A stretch of 64,000 bases of DNA, from contig NZ_JARDUA010000002.1 in the NCBI RefSeq assembly GCF_029360645.1, positions 744,001 to 808,000 of the forward strand, in the 5' to 3' direction. Within the stretch, counting starts at the first letter, position 1. Each line of letters begins with the position of its first letter. The stretch comes from Pontibacter litorisediminis. GTDB taxonomy: Bacteria; Bacteroidota; Bacteroidia; Cytophagales; Hymenobacteraceae. The translations under genes were made by a program, and so were the position numbers. Below are positions 17,479 to 26,127 of this stretch, one piece after another. Below the pieces are notes generated by a model. The model had not been told where the DNA came from, ran no database searches, and saw only the letters and a program-made list of their open reading frames with translations.

Positions 17479-17521
17479 TAAAGGAAATAAAGGTTACACA
17501 AACAGGTAACGGACAGTAGCG

Positions 17522-17929
17522 ATGATAAAGACAAACACACACAGAGGCGAGGTGATACGCGATGCCATAAAGGCTAGCGGCGTGGCAATTGGCGTAGTGG
17601 CCGAGAAGATGAGCATCAGCCGCAAAACGCTTTACAATAAGTTCAAGGAATCAAGCATACCGTACAGCTTTATCCTGAAGCTGGGCGAGGTGATTCACCA
17701 CGACTTTTCACAGGATTTCCCACACCTGAGTAAAACTGTGAAAAAGGAAGCCCCGAAGCCGCAGCCGCAGATGAGCACCAACCTGCTCCTGCCTTTCGAC
17801 AGCGAGCCTCAGGAAGTGTACAAGCCCAACAACCTCCGCGACTGTGAGCAGGAGCTGGTGAACCTGCAGCGCAAGTACATTAACCTGCTGGAGAAGTTTA
17901 ACGAGCTGCTGCTGAAGACGCAGGCTTAG
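17522..17929 (+). CDS. Helix-turn-helix protein with C-terminal coiled coil
   Basis: A 135-residue putative DNA-binding protein. Residues about 8-55 form a helix-turn-helix: GEVIRDAIKASGVAIGVVAE, then KMSISRKTLYNKFKESSIPY as recognition helix region, resembling the Bacteroidota phage-repressor-like HTH group. A Pro-rich linker follows, and residues 105-133 (CEQELVNLQRKYINLLEKFN) form a heptad-like helix, probably a dimerisation coiled coil. A GTTAC-N8-GTAAC inverted repeat directly upstream of the start could be an autoregulatory site. Target genes are unknown. Confidence 0.72.
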   Translation: MIKTNTHRGEVIRDAIKASGVAIGVVAEKMSISRKTLYNKFKESSIPYSFILKLGEVIHHDFSQDFPHLSKTVKKEAPKPQPQMSTNLLLPFDSEPQEVYKPNNLRDCEQELVNLQRKYINLLEKFNELLLKTQA

Positions 17930-17943
17930 CCAAGGGCGCTCTT

Positions 17944-18417
17944 TTAGTCTATAATAATGCCGCCGGCAGGTGGGGTGGTCACACTTTCCTCCGTGCCTGA
18001 CATAAAGGTAGCCACGGCTGTGCCACCAGCATACAGCGTCAGCAAATCGCCGGCAATCCGGTAGCTATCCACGCGACTGAGCACGTCGAGCAGTTTGTTT
18101 TCCTGGTCCATATCGGGGCAGGCCATGCGGGTGGAGCCGAGGTTGGAGAGTTTCAGGTTTTGCCCGTCCAGCTCATACCTCCCGAAGAACCTGTTGCAGC
18201 CCGTAAAGCCGTGCACCCGTGTTTTGCCTTCCTCAAAGCGGATAAAAGCGGTTTGTGTGTTCTGCGGCCGCTGCACATCCTGCCCCTCCAGCGAATAAAG
18301 TGCCCAATAGGCATCCAGTACGCTGTCGGTCTCGGCTGCCTGGTTTTTGTTTTGCACGGTGCAGGCGCCGGCTAGCAGCAAAAGCAGCGCAGGAAGTATG
18401 TATAGCAGTTTTTTCAT
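17944..18417 (-). CDS. META domain lipoprotein (HslJ-like)
   Basis: A 157-residue lipoprotein with lipobox LAGAC in the signal sequence. The META (DUF306) fold is clear: YWALYSLEGQDV, IRFEEGKTRVHGFTGCNRFF and the C-terminal LTLYAGGTAVATFM. The family includes HslJ, a heat-shock envelope protein linked to novobiocin resistance in E. coli. The role here is unknown. It is convergent with the HTH gene, with 14 bp between stops. Confidence 0.88.
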   Translation of the reverse strand: MKKLLYILPALLLLLAGACTVQNKNQAAETDSVLDAYWALYSLEGQDVQRPQNTQTAFIRFEEGKTRVHGFTGCNRFFGRYELDGQNLKLSNLGSTRMACPDMDQENKLLDVLSRVDSYRIAGDLLTLYAGGTAVATFMSGTEESVTTPPAGGIIID

Positions 18418-18502
18418 CGTCTTGTTTTTTAGCTAAAATATAAACGGCCTGCCGGGCAATGTGTTTTAGACTGCGCAGCAGTTATGTAAAAGTACTGTAA
18501 AA

Positions 18503-18529
18503 AAAGCCCGCAGCTTAGCTGCGGGCTTT
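18503..18529. terminator. Bidirectional terminator
   Basis: A 13-bp stem (18503-18515 with 18517-18529) with a minimal loop. An A run precedes it and a T run follows. It lies downstream of the disordered-protein gene, which is read on the minus strand. Confidence 0.8.
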
Positions 18530-18549
18530 GTAGTTTACAAGCGGGTTAA

Positions 18550-19389
18550 TTACCCTCTCGGAGACTCCATGCCATAGTTACTGGCGCCGTGGTGTGCGCT
18601 GTAGTCAGGGCCGGATGTTTCGCCGGGGCGACGGTAACGGCTGCTGCGCTGGCTGTAGTCGTCGTTGTCGCTCACATAGGAGCGGTTGCTGGCGTAAAGG
18701 CCTGTGGCATAGTTATCGCCTCGGTTTGAGTTGCGGATCTCGCCACGGTAGCGCTCGTCATCGCCACGGTAATCCCGGTCGTAGTAGTTGCGTTGGTCGC
18801 CGCCACGATAGTCGTTGTCGGAGCGTCTTTCCCGATGCTCCCCGCGGTCGTAGTAGGCATCTATGCCGAGCATGTTGTAGCCACGCTCAGAGCGGCCACG
18901 GTACATCTTCTCGTCCTGGTTAAAGTCTTCGTAGCGGCGGCCCTGGCCCCCGTGTTGGTAGCTGTTGTCCTGGCGGTTGTACCTACCGCTGCCTTCGCTG
19001 TAGTTCGTGCCGCGCGAGGTCCCGTACGTGCCGTATTTATCCTCTGTTCCCCAACCGGTGCCTCTGCTGCGCTCGTAGCCGCCGCCGTCGTTTCGGCTGT
19101 TCCCCATGTACGGGTTCGGGTCGCCGTAGTGGTAGCTATCCCGGTTACTGCTGTCGGTCAAGCCGCGGTAGCTGCTGGCACCGTAGCCTGCCACGGGCCC
19201 GCCACTGCGGTAGCCAAAGTTTGGATCCGGGTTATGGCCCCGCACGTTGCGGTACTCTGCATCATCATCGCGCATGCCGTAATAATTTCCGTGGCGGTTG
19301 CTGTAGCGCTCTCTGTAGTTCTGGAAGCCATCATCGCGGTTGTTTCTATCTTCGAAGTCTCCTCGGTAGTTTCTCTCGTTCCTTTCCAT
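18550..19389 (-). CDS. Low-complexity disordered Arg/Gly/Tyr/Asp/Asn-rich protein
   Basis: A 279-residue protein with no recognisable domain. By eye it has only 2 Ile, 3 Leu, 3 Val, 1 Trp and no Cys, while Arg, Gly, Tyr, Asn, Asp and Ser make up most of it. Motifs of the YRG, RGD and DNDY type recur without a strict period. There is no signal peptide or membrane segment. The composition predicts an intrinsically disordered, possibly RNA- or DNA-binding or condensate-forming protein, by analogy with RGG/YR-rich proteins. The opposite strand also has an open frame, but it is valine/alanine-biased and looks like a shadow. The function is unknown. Confidence 0.75.
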   Translation of the reverse strand: MERNERNYRGDFEDRNNRDDGFQNYRERYSNRHGNYYGMRDDDAEYRNVRGHNPDPNFGYRSGGPVAGYGASSYRGLTDSSNRDSYHYGDPNPYMGNSRNDGGGYERSRGTGWGTEDKYGTYGTSRGTNYSEGSGRYNRQDNSYQHGGQGRRYEDFNQDEKMYRGRSERGYNMLGIDAYYDRGEHRERRSDNDYRGGDQRNYYDRDYRGDDERYRGEIRNSNRGDNYATGLYASNRSYVSDNDDYSQRSSRYRRPGETSGPDYSAHHGASNYGMESPRG

Positions 19390-19769
19390 AGTTATGTCAA
19401 TTTGGTTTTAATGTTACTTCCCCTATAAACGCACCAGCGGCGCATACGTTGGGCTTTTGTCGTCTCGCCCCCTAAACGCCCTGCTTTATCATGTTGAGTC
19501 TTAGAACTTAAAACAGCCTGCATAGTACCCGGTTACCATTGGTCGAGGCAATTGGTCTGTTTATCTAATACATTCGTTTGTAGCGGAATTAAAGTCTACC
19601 TTTATAAAGCTGACCAGGGCATATACAGAGGATTGCGCCTCTGCTTAGCCCATAAGCAAAAGAAGTTTGTTGTTTGTTATACTTAAAGAATACCCCTGCG
19701 CCACTGGTCCAGGGGTTTTCTTTTGCCCTCCCCGGAACATATGCGCGGCAGCCGATGTAATGGGTAGGT
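19390..19769. other. Intergenic region with an orphan terminator-like hairpin
   Basis: About 380 bp between the divergent disordered-protein and PhoD genes. Apart from the hairpin at 19693-19724 I see no repeat or gene. A near-match to the -7 box (TACCTTTA, near 19596) is too weak to call. Confidence 0.5.
19693..19724 (+). terminator. Orphan Rho-independent-like hairpin upstream of phoD
   Basis: CCCCTG (19693-19698) and CAGGGG (19710-19715) close an 11-nt loop, followed by TTTTCTTTT. No gene precedes it on this strand. It could end a small RNA or act as a leader terminator for the PhoD gene, which starts 46 bp later. Confidence 0.45.
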
Positions 19770-20813
19770 ATGTGTAGAAAAGATTTCTCCCTCAGGCACC
19801 TGGCACTGTTCACGCTGGTCCTGTTCCTGCTCCCGGCTTATGGCCTGATGGCCCAGCAAAAAACTACCATTGCGTTCGGTTCCTGTAACAGCCAGGATGA
19901 ACCGCAGCCGCTTTGGCCCTCCATTGTGGCTGCAGACCCCGACTTGTGGATCTGGCTAGGCGACAACATTTATGCCGACACCGAAAGCATGGACACGCTG
20001 GCCAGCAAGTATAACCGCCAGTTGCAGCACCCCGGCTACCAGGCACTGCTCAAGACTGCCGCCGTTACCGGTACCTGGGACGACCATGACTATGGTTACA
20101 ACGACGCAGACGGCACCTATCCCTACAAGGCCCATAGCCAGCAACTGTTTCTAGACTTTATGGGCGTGCCTGCCGATGCCCCTGTGCGAGAGCAGGAAGG
20201 GGTTTACCGCAGCTACACCTACGGGGAGGGTGAGCAGAAAGTGAAAGTGCTCTTACTCGATGGCCGCTACCACCGCGACCCGTTCAAGGAACTGTTCGGC
20301 ATGTACCTGCCCAACTTCGGAGGCGAGCTTCTGGGGGAGGCACAGTGGCAGTGGCTGGAGCGCGAGCTAACCGACTCCGATGCTCAGATCCACATCATCG
20401 CCAGCGGCATGCAGATTCTCCCAAACGGCCTTGCCTACACCAACTGGTCGGCTTACCCGAATGCCCGCAAGCGCCTGCTGCGGCTCCTGGAAACTGTACA
20501 CCCGGCTAACCCTATCCTGCTCTCCGGCGACCGGCACGTAGGCGAGTTGGCCAAGATTGACATAGCAGGTTACCAGCAGCCGGTGTACGAGATCACCTCC
20601 AGCGGCATGACGCACCACCGTAAGCCAAGCAAGCGCGGCAACCGTTACCGGGTGGGTGAGCAGGTCGGCGCCCTGAACTTTGGCCTGCTTACCATCGATT
20701 GGGGAGAAAAGGAAACCAAGGTGACGATGCAGATACGAGGCCTGGAGAACAAGGTGCTGCTGGAGCAAAAGCTAACTTTTGAGAAAGAACCGGTGCCTGT
20801 TTCCAGCAGATAG
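19770..20813 (+). CDS. PhoD-like alkaline phosphatase family protein, secreted
   Basis: A 347-residue exported metallophosphatase. The N-terminus is basic then hydrophobic, with cleavage likely after GLMA/QQK. PhoD-family metal motifs are present: GSCN (37-40), WLGDNIYAD (62-70), WDDHDYGYN (103-111) and SGDRHVGE near the C-terminus. Family members hydrolyse phosphodiesters using Fe/Ca or Mn centres. The substrate is unknown. The gene is single and ends at a strong terminator. Confidence 0.91.
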   Translation: MCRKDFSLRHLALFTLVLFLLPAYGLMAQQKTTIAFGSCNSQDEPQPLWPSIVAADPDLWIWLGDNIYADTESMDTLASKYNRQLQHPGYQALLKTAAVTGTWDDHDYGYNDADGTYPYKAHSQQLFLDFMGVPADAPVREQEGVYRSYTYGEGEQKVKVLLLDGRYHRDPFKELFGMYLPNFGGELLGEAQWQWLERELTDSDAQIHIIASGMQILPNGLAYTNWSAYPNARKRLLRLLETVHPANPILLSGDRHVGELAKIDIAGYQQPVYEITSSGMTHHRKPSKRGNRYRVGEQVGALNFGLLTIDWGEKETKVTMQIRGLENKVLLEQKLTFEKEPVPVSSR

Positions 20814-20823
20814 CCAGAAAAAA

Positions 20824-20858
20824 AGCGGGCTGCCATACATAGGCAGCCCGCTTTTTTT
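20824..20858. terminator. Terminator shared by phoD and the amidohydrolase operon
   Basis: An 11-bp G/C-rich stem (20824-20834 with 20842-20852), followed by eight T on the plus strand and preceded by A residues for the minus strand. It sits between convergent genes. Confidence 0.87.
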
Positions 20859-20873
20859 TATCCGCAAGTATAA

Positions 20874-22220
20874 TTACTTACCTGCGGAGGATGAGGTAGC
20901 ACCGGCCGGCACCTGCTGCTGCTGGTGCTTGTACTTGTTGTCAAACTTCTCGTACAGCTGCTTGTGCTTGTTGTTTAGGTCTACCTGGCGACCCTGGATA
21001 AAGGCGTACGTCACGTTGTTGGTGCGCATGTCCAGCAAATCGCCGGAGGATACCACCAGCGTGGCATCCTTGCCCACTTCCACAGAACCAGCCTGCTTCT
21101 CAATGCCCAGGATTTTGGCGGTGTTTAACGTAACAGAGGCCAGCGCCTGCTCTTTGTCCAGGCCATAGGCGGCGGCAGTGCCGGCAATAAACGGCAGGTT
21201 GCGCGTGCCGTGGATGCTCAGGTCATAGTCCAGCGCGAACGGAATACCCGCCTTATGCAGCAGGTAAGGCGTTTTGTAGGGCATGTCCACATCCTCCTCC
21301 GCACGCGACGGCAGGGCATGCACACCAGAGTAAATCACCGGGATGTTGTTTGCCTTCAGGAAGTCGGCCACGGCCACGGCATCGCGGGCTCCCACCACTA
21401 CAATCTCTTTCACACCGTGCTTCTTCGCAAAATTAACCCCCTCAATAATCTCTTTGCCGTAGTTGGCGTGGATGTAGAGCTTGCTGGAGCCATCGAACAA
21501 GCCAGTCATCGAGGCCAGCTTCAGGTTCTGGTTATCATGCTTGCCCGATTTGTACACGGCCGCATCGCGGAACAGCTTCTCCAGCTCCAGTATCGTTTTC
21601 TCACGCTCTCCGGCCATGCGCTTCAGGCGCTCATCGGCCTGGCTGTTGCCGGTCTCGATCAGCATGTAAGGCCAGTTCAGGTGCATGCCCTCATCAGCTT
21701 TCACAATGGCGTCTTCCCAGTTCCAGGCATCCAGCTGCACGATAGACGAAGTACCGGAAATCGTGCCACCGATTGGGGTCAGCTGCGTCATCAGCACCCC
21801 GTTAGCACGCACCGTCGGGATGATGTCAGAATCGGTGTTATAAGCGATCACCGAGCGCACGTTCGGGTTCATATCGCCTACCTCGCGCCAGTCAATCGTG
21901 GCGCGTACGCTCTCCACCTCGTTCAGGCCAAGCGTAGCGTTCGGCTGGATGAGGCCGGGGTAAATGTGCTGGCCTGTTACATCCACCACCTCATAGCCAT
22001 TCACATTAGCCCCACTCTGCGGACCCGCATACGTGATTTTCCCGTTATCGAACCCTACGGCGGCGTTCTCCACCACCTGCCCGTTGCCTATGTGCAGGGT
22101 AGCGCCCTTTAGCAACAGCGGCTTGCTTTGCTTAGGTGCCGGGGCAGGCACCTGCGCCATTACCGGTACTGCAAAAAGCAGCGCCACCAAAGCCGAAATA
22201 TATCTTTTATGGATTTTCAT
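20874..22220 (-). CDS. Secreted amidohydrolase-family protein lacking the HxH motif
   Basis: A 448-residue exported protein (signal peptide MKIHKRYISALVALLFAVPVM, cleaved near AQ). It has the amidohydrolase N-terminal beta-sandwich and the usual GQHIYPGLIQPNA position, but the metal-binding HxH that normally follows is replaced (QPNATLGL). The C-terminal part AYGLDKEQALASVTLNTAKILGIEKQAGSVEVGKDATLVV is well conserved. It is therefore either a non-catalytic partner or metal-deficient. It lies 89 bp downstream of a larger amidohydrolase, and the two very likely act together. The last residues are Gln/Ser-rich. Confidence 0.86.
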   Translation of the reverse strand: MKIHKRYISALVALLFAVPVMAQVPAPAPKQSKPLLLKGATLHIGNGQVVENAAVGFDNGKITYAGPQSGANVNGYEVVDVTGQHIYPGLIQPNATLGLNEVESVRATIDWREVGDMNPNVRSVIAYNTDSDIIPTVRANGVLMTQLTPIGGTISGTSSIVQLDAWNWEDAIVKADEGMHLNWPYMLIETGNSQADERLKRMAGEREKTILELEKLFRDAAVYKSGKHDNQNLKLASMTGLFDGSSKLYIHANYGKEIIEGVNFAKKHGVKEIVVVGARDAVAVADFLKANNIPVIYSGVHALPSRAEEDVDMPYKTPYLLHKAGIPFALDYDLSIHGTRNLPFIAGTAAAYGLDKEQALASVTLNTAKILGIEKQAGSVEVGKDATLVVSSGDLLDMRTNNVTYAFIQGRQVDLNNKHKQLYEKFDNKYKHQQQQVPAGATSSSAGK

Positions 22221-22309
22221 CTTTCAATTGTTGAATTGTTGGATCGTTATATGGTTGATCAGGTACTAAGAACAACCACTTAACAATTAAACCACTTAGC
22301 CATCAAAAA

Positions 22310-25300
22310 CTAGTATGCGAAGTACGACTCCTCCTCGTTGTGCTCCACGTCTTCGCAGTGTACCACGTGTGCTTTTTTGCTTCTCGGAGCCTGTGTTTTA
22401 GCACCGCCGCTCTTCTCGCTCAGCATCTTCTGCACCAGGCGCATGCGCTCTTTGTCCAGTTCCTCGCGCAGCTGCTCGTCGCGCTCCAAGTCGTAGTAGG
22501 CAACGCCATCCACGAAGGTCTTCAACGGCTTCGCATAAATGGATAGCGGGTGCTCGTTCCACAGCACGATGTCTGCGTCCTTGCCCGCTTTCAGGCTACC
22601 CATTCTGTCGTCGAGGTGCAGGAGCTTGGCAGGGTTCAGGGTCACCATTTTCAGGGCGTCCTCTTCGCTCATGCCGGTATACTTCACGCTCTTGGCAGCC
22701 TCCTGGTTCAGGCGGCGGGCCATTTCCGCATCATCAGAGTTAATGGCGGTTACAATACCCAACTGGTTCATAAGGCCGGCGTTCTGCGGGATCGCATCTT
22801 TCACCTCCATCTTGTAAGCCCACCAGTCGGCGAAGGTAGATCCACCCACACCGTGCTCTTTCATTTTGTCAGCTACTTTATAGCCTTCCAGGATGTGCGT
22901 GAAGGTGTTCACCTTAAAGCCCATTTCGTCAGCCACTTTCATCAGCATGTTAATCTCGGACTGCACGTAAGAGTGGCAGGTGATGAAGCGCTTCTCGTTC
23001 AGGATCTCCACCAGCGCCTCCAGCTCCAAGTCGCGGCGTGGGGCCGGCATTTTGGCCTTCTCGCGCTTGCTCAGCTTGTTATAGTTCTTATGGGCCTGCT
23101 CATACTCTTTGGCTCGTGTAAAGGCATCTACAAATACCTGCTCCACCCCCATTCTGGACTGTGGGAAACGGATTGTCTGGGTGCTGCCCCAGTTCGACTG
23201 CTTCACGTTCTCACCCAGCGCAAACTTGATGTAGCCGTCGGCATTCTCCACCAGCATCTCCTCGGCGCTCTTGCCCCAGCGCAGCTTCACAATGGCCGAC
23301 TGGCCACCGATTGGGTTGGCAGAACCGTGCAGCAACTGTGAGGTGGTAACGCCACCAGCCAGCTGGCGGTAAATGTTGATATCCTCCGGGTTCACCACAT
23401 CGGCCATGCGTACTTCAGAGGTAACAGACTGGGTTCCCTCGTTCACGCCATCCAGAGCAATGTGCGAGTGTTCATCAATGATACCTGGTGTTACGTGCTT
23501 GCCGGTACCGTCGATCACCCGGGCACCCGACTCGCTCAGGTTCTTCCCTACTTTCGCGATCTTGCCGTTCTTGATCAGCACATCGGCATTTTCCAGTTTG
23601 CCTTCTTTCTCGTTAGTCCAAACCGTGGCGTTCTTGATCAGCACGGTTTCCTGCTTAGGCAGCTCCGGCTGGCCGAAAGCCTGAAACGGGTATACCATGC
23701 CACCGATAGCGGCATTTTCCTCTTCCTTCTTGGCACGGTCTTTCTTCTCCTGCTGGGTCATGGCCTCAGAGTAGGCAGCTACCCATTTCACAGAAGAGGC
23801 GTTTGGCAGTTGGCCTTCGCCCTGCAGGTTCTTATCAGCCACCCAACCGCTCAGGCGGATGCTCTGCTTGCTGTCTTTGCTTTCAGCAAAAGAGATCGTT
23901 ACCAGGTTTCCCTTAATGCTGATGTTGCCTTTTACGGTATCTTTGGCAATCACCTGCAGCTCCGGCTTCTCGGCGGTACCTGAAACCAGCAGCTTACGGC
24001 CGGTGTCGTTGCCCAGCTTTAAAGTATAAACGCCGCGGTAATCGGCGGGCACATCAGAGATTTTATATTGCTCGCCCTGCACCCAGTTCTCCAGGATCAT
24101 CCCCTCCTCCGAGAAAAGATTATCCGTGGTGATGATGAAGTTGGCCAGCATGCCCTTGTTCAGGCTACCCACCAGGTTTTCTGCTTTCAGCAGCTTGGCT
24201 GGTGTCGCTGTCAGGGCTTTCAGCGCCTCCTCTTCGCTCAGGCCATACTTCACGGCTTTGCGCAGGTTTGGCAGGAAGTCTTTTTTGTCTTTCAGGTCGT
24301 GTGCCGTGAAGGCGATAGTGACACCGGCTTTCTGCAGCAGGCCCGCGTTGGCAGGCGCCATTTCCCAGTGCTTCATGTCGTTCAGGGCCACACGGCGTGC
24401 ATCAAACGGGTCCTCCACGTTATAAGCGGCCGGGAAATCCAGCGACAGGATGATGGGTGCGTTGGTCGCCTTGATCTGCGGCAGCATCTGGTACTCGTCG
24501 CCGGCACCTTTCATGATGTACTGCTTGCCAAACTCGTCACCCACTTTATCCGCACGCAGCACATTCAGTTTGTTATCAACCTCAAATATCTGCGGGAAAG
24601 CGTTAGCCTGTGTAAAAGCGGCCAGAGAGATATTCTGCTCTTTCTGCGGATTCTGCGCATTCCACTGGGCATCCAGGTACGTCTGGCGCAGCAGGGCAAC
24701 AGAGCCCATCAATGAGTTCGGGTAGTCCTGCTTCGAAGTACCTTTGTCGAATGATAGCGCAGCGGCGGCTTTGTCTTTCAGCACCACTTCGTTCTCCCGC
24801 TTCTCAGCCAGTGTTACCAGTGCGGCCGTGCCGCGGGCAATGCCGTCGCGGTGCACCGCCAGCACCGTACCAAAACCCTGCTTGCGCAGCTCCTCGGCTT
24901 TTTTGGCATCTACTTTAAACAACGCTACCGCGTCTGTCTCCGGTCGAATGGCCTCGTTCCAGTTGTAGGCACCCTCTTTGGTAGACTCCATCTGCGGGGC
25001 GGCACGCCAGTTGCGGCGCTCTGCTTTTACCTCCGGCAACCCGTAGTCGCTGAACATATCCACCAAACCAGGGTAGATGTGCTTGCCTTTGGCATCCATC
25101 ACCACGGCACCGGCAGGCACTTTTACGTTAGTGCCCACGGCTTCTACCTTGCCGTTTCGGATCAGGAGGGTCGCATTGGGAATGGTGGTTTTGTAATCAG
25201 TATGGACGGTGGCGTTGGTGAAGGCCACGAGTCCGGCGCGTTCGTCGTACACGCCGTTGCGCGGAAAAGTCTCCTGCGCCATTACACCACCTGCACTTAA

Positions 25301-25336
25301 GGCGAGGCAGGCTGCAATGGTTAAGATTTTCTTCAT
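22310..25336 (-). CDS. Large secreted protein with two amidohydrolase modules
   Basis: A 1008-residue exported protein (signal MKKILTIAACLALSAGGVM, cleaved near AQ). The first module (about 25-430) has the family layout, but its metal site reads KHIYPGLVDMFSDYG, with no HxH. The second (about 565-985) has an intact DEHSHIALDG motif, a downstream HS/HI pair (ITCHSYVQSE and TFTHILEG) and INSDDAE, so it is probably the catalytic one. These proteins occur as pairs in Bacteroidota and resemble imidazolonepropionase or prolidase-like amidohydrolases; the substrate is unknown. It forms an operon with the downstream 448-residue paralogue. Confidence 0.88.
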   Translation of the reverse strand: MKKILTIAACLALSAGGVMAQETFPRNGVYDERAGLVAFTNATVHTDYKTTIPNATLLIRNGKVEAVGTNVKVPAGAVVMDAKGKHIYPGLVDMFSDYGLPEVKAERRNWRAAPQMESTKEGAYNWNEAIRPETDAVALFKVDAKKAEELRKQGFGTVLAVHRDGIARGTAALVTLAEKRENEVVLKDKAAAALSFDKGTSKQDYPNSLMGSVALLRQTYLDAQWNAQNPQKEQNISLAAFTQANAFPQIFEVDNKLNVLRADKVGDEFGKQYIMKGAGDEYQMLPQIKATNAPIILSLDFPAAYNVEDPFDARRVALNDMKHWEMAPANAGLLQKAGVTIAFTAHDLKDKKDFLPNLRKAVKYGLSEEEALKALTATPAKLLKAENLVGSLNKGMLANFIITTDNLFSEEGMILENWVQGEQYKISDVPADYRGVYTLKLGNDTGRKLLVSGTAEKPELQVIAKDTVKGNISIKGNLVTISFAESKDSKQSIRLSGWVADKNLQGEGQLPNASSVKWVAAYSEAMTQQEKKDRAKKEEENAAIGGMVYPFQAFGQPELPKQETVLIKNATVWTNEKEGKLENADVLIKNGKIAKVGKNLSESGARVIDGTGKHVTPGIIDEHSHIALDGVNEGTQSVTSEVRMADVVNPEDINIYRQLAGGVTTSQLLHGSANPIGGQSAIVKLRWGKSAEEMLVENADGYIKFALGENVKQSNWGSTQTIRFPQSRMGVEQVFVDAFTRAKEYEQAHKNYNKLSKREKAKMPAPRRDLELEALVEILNEKRFITCHSYVQSEINMLMKVADEMGFKVNTFTHILEGYKVADKMKEHGVGGSTFADWWAYKMEVKDAIPQNAGLMNQLGIVTAINSDDAEMARRLNQEAAKSVKYTGMSEEDALKMVTLNPAKLLHLDDRMGSLKAGKDADIVLWNEHPLSIYAKPLKTFVDGVAYYDLERDEQLREELDKERMRLVQKMLSEKSGGAKTQAPRSKKAHVVHCEDVEHNEEESYFAY

Positions 25337-25587
25337 TCGTAAGGTTGGAGTTATAGTTTAAAGTTCAGACAAGTTCGGTTATCAAGTTAAGCATCAGGAA
25401 GATAAAATGCTATACTTTGCCTATGCTATATTGCAAGCTTTGACTGCTGCTGCTGCCCAAGGTTTAATAGGTTGTGGAAGGTTTTGAGAAGTATCGCTCT
25501 TCGGGCTGATTTATACTTTCATAATCTTCCCATTGCTGGCGCAAAGGGTTGTTTGTGCCTCTATCTGCCTCTACTTCCCATTGCGCT

Positions 25588-25639
25588 GGCGCGAGTTTTC
25601 AACTCGTGCCTCACTATGATGTTGGGTTTGCAACCCAAC
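25588..25639. repeat. Double-hairpin repeat (REP2), copy 1
   Basis: Two adjacent hairpins: CGAGTT-TTC-AACTCG within 25588-25610, and GTTGGGTT-TGC-AACCCAAC at 25621-25639. A homologous, inverted copy with compensatory base changes lies at 33776-33827. Confidence 0.7.
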
Positions 25640-25698
25640 TGGCTCTAAGAGCCATACCTAATGCTTTTGCTACACATTCATAGCCCCTGCTTCCCGCA

Positions 25699-25906
25699 AT
25701 TTGAACCAAGCTATCCTTACTAGCTGCCGTTCATCCTTCAGACTTACAAACCTATCGTTTCACCTCTGGCCTTGGCTCCCTCCAGGCCGGGAGGCCTCGT
25801 CCTCGGGCATCGCGCTGTGTGCCTGAAGCTGCCTCCGCTCTGCTCCGGCTGCCTCACTGCGTTCGGCACCGCAACATGCACAAGGCGCTCAACCCAAGGA
25901 CTGGGA
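25699..25906 (-). repeat. Structured repeat element, copy B (HEARO-like)
   Basis: The minus-strand copy of the element at 10743. Conserved landmarks: CCCAGTCCTTGGG (25905-25893), GAGCGCC, CAGCGCGATGCCCGAGGACG, the hairpin AGGCC-TCCC-GGCCT (25797-25784) followed by GGAGGG, then GTGA (25763-25760) where copies A and C have ATGA. The interior of the long stem is different (TTGTGC with GCACA instead of CTA-ATTTCC with GGAAAT) yet still pairs. The 3' part keeps GATGAACGGCAGCTAG. Confidence 0.7.
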
Positions 25907-25943
25907 TTAGGTTCGATAGCACCGCTGACGGAGCTGGAACCAG

Positions 25944-25975
25944 GCCCCCTCCCCTGTACTTAGGGAGGGATGGGG
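25944..25975. repeat. Island B: C/G-rich palindrome
   Basis: CCCTCCC and GGGAGGG arms around a short A/T-containing loop. It lies on the upstream side of copy B in element orientation, the same order as in islands A and C. Confidence 0.6.
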
Positions 25976-26056
25976 TGGGGTGAACTCACCTCCTCGGAGG
26001 CCAGAGGTGGGTTAACAGGCAAAACAAAACGCGAACACAGATGCTTGCCGGAGCAT

Positions 26057-26100
26057 GTTAAAAACAAAACCGGCCGCTGCACATGATGCAGCGGCCGGTT
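26057..26100 (-). terminator. Terminator of the nuo-purF transcription unit
   Basis: A 14-bp perfect stem (26068-26081 with 26087-26100) with a CATGA loop. On the minus strand it is followed by TTTTGTTTTTAA, a good U-tract, 28 bp after the purF stop. Confidence 0.88.
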
Positions 26101-26127
26101 CAGGTATGTGTTTATACTTTATAGTTC

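Larger units (their letters stand above)
16889..17521. other. Long intergenic region before the HTH regulator
   Basis: About 630 bp without a firm gene. It holds a weak 32-codon frame (17168-17266), a -7 match (17471-17478) and, just before the HTH gene, an inverted repeat GTTAC-N8-GTAAC (17493-17510) that could be an operator. The rest shows no repeats or hairpins I can support. Confidence 0.5.
25337..26056. other. Long intergenic region with repeat island B
   Basis: About 720 bp with no gene. It contains a double-hairpin repeat (25588-25639), structured element copy B (25699-25906, minus strand) and a C/G palindrome (25944-25975). Four TATACTT/AAGTAT-type words lie in the first 180 bp. The short plus-strand frame at 25772-25963 lies inside the repeat and is not a gene. 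Confidence 0.7.

Noticed and set aside
18594..19428. Plus-strand frames opposite the disordered protein, including a Val/Ala-rich 211-residue frame
   Set aside because: They are shadows of a low-complexity gene, with no signal or domain pattern.
25772..25963. 63-residue frame in repeat island B
   Set aside because: It lies inside the structured repeat and C/G palindrome; no protein features.
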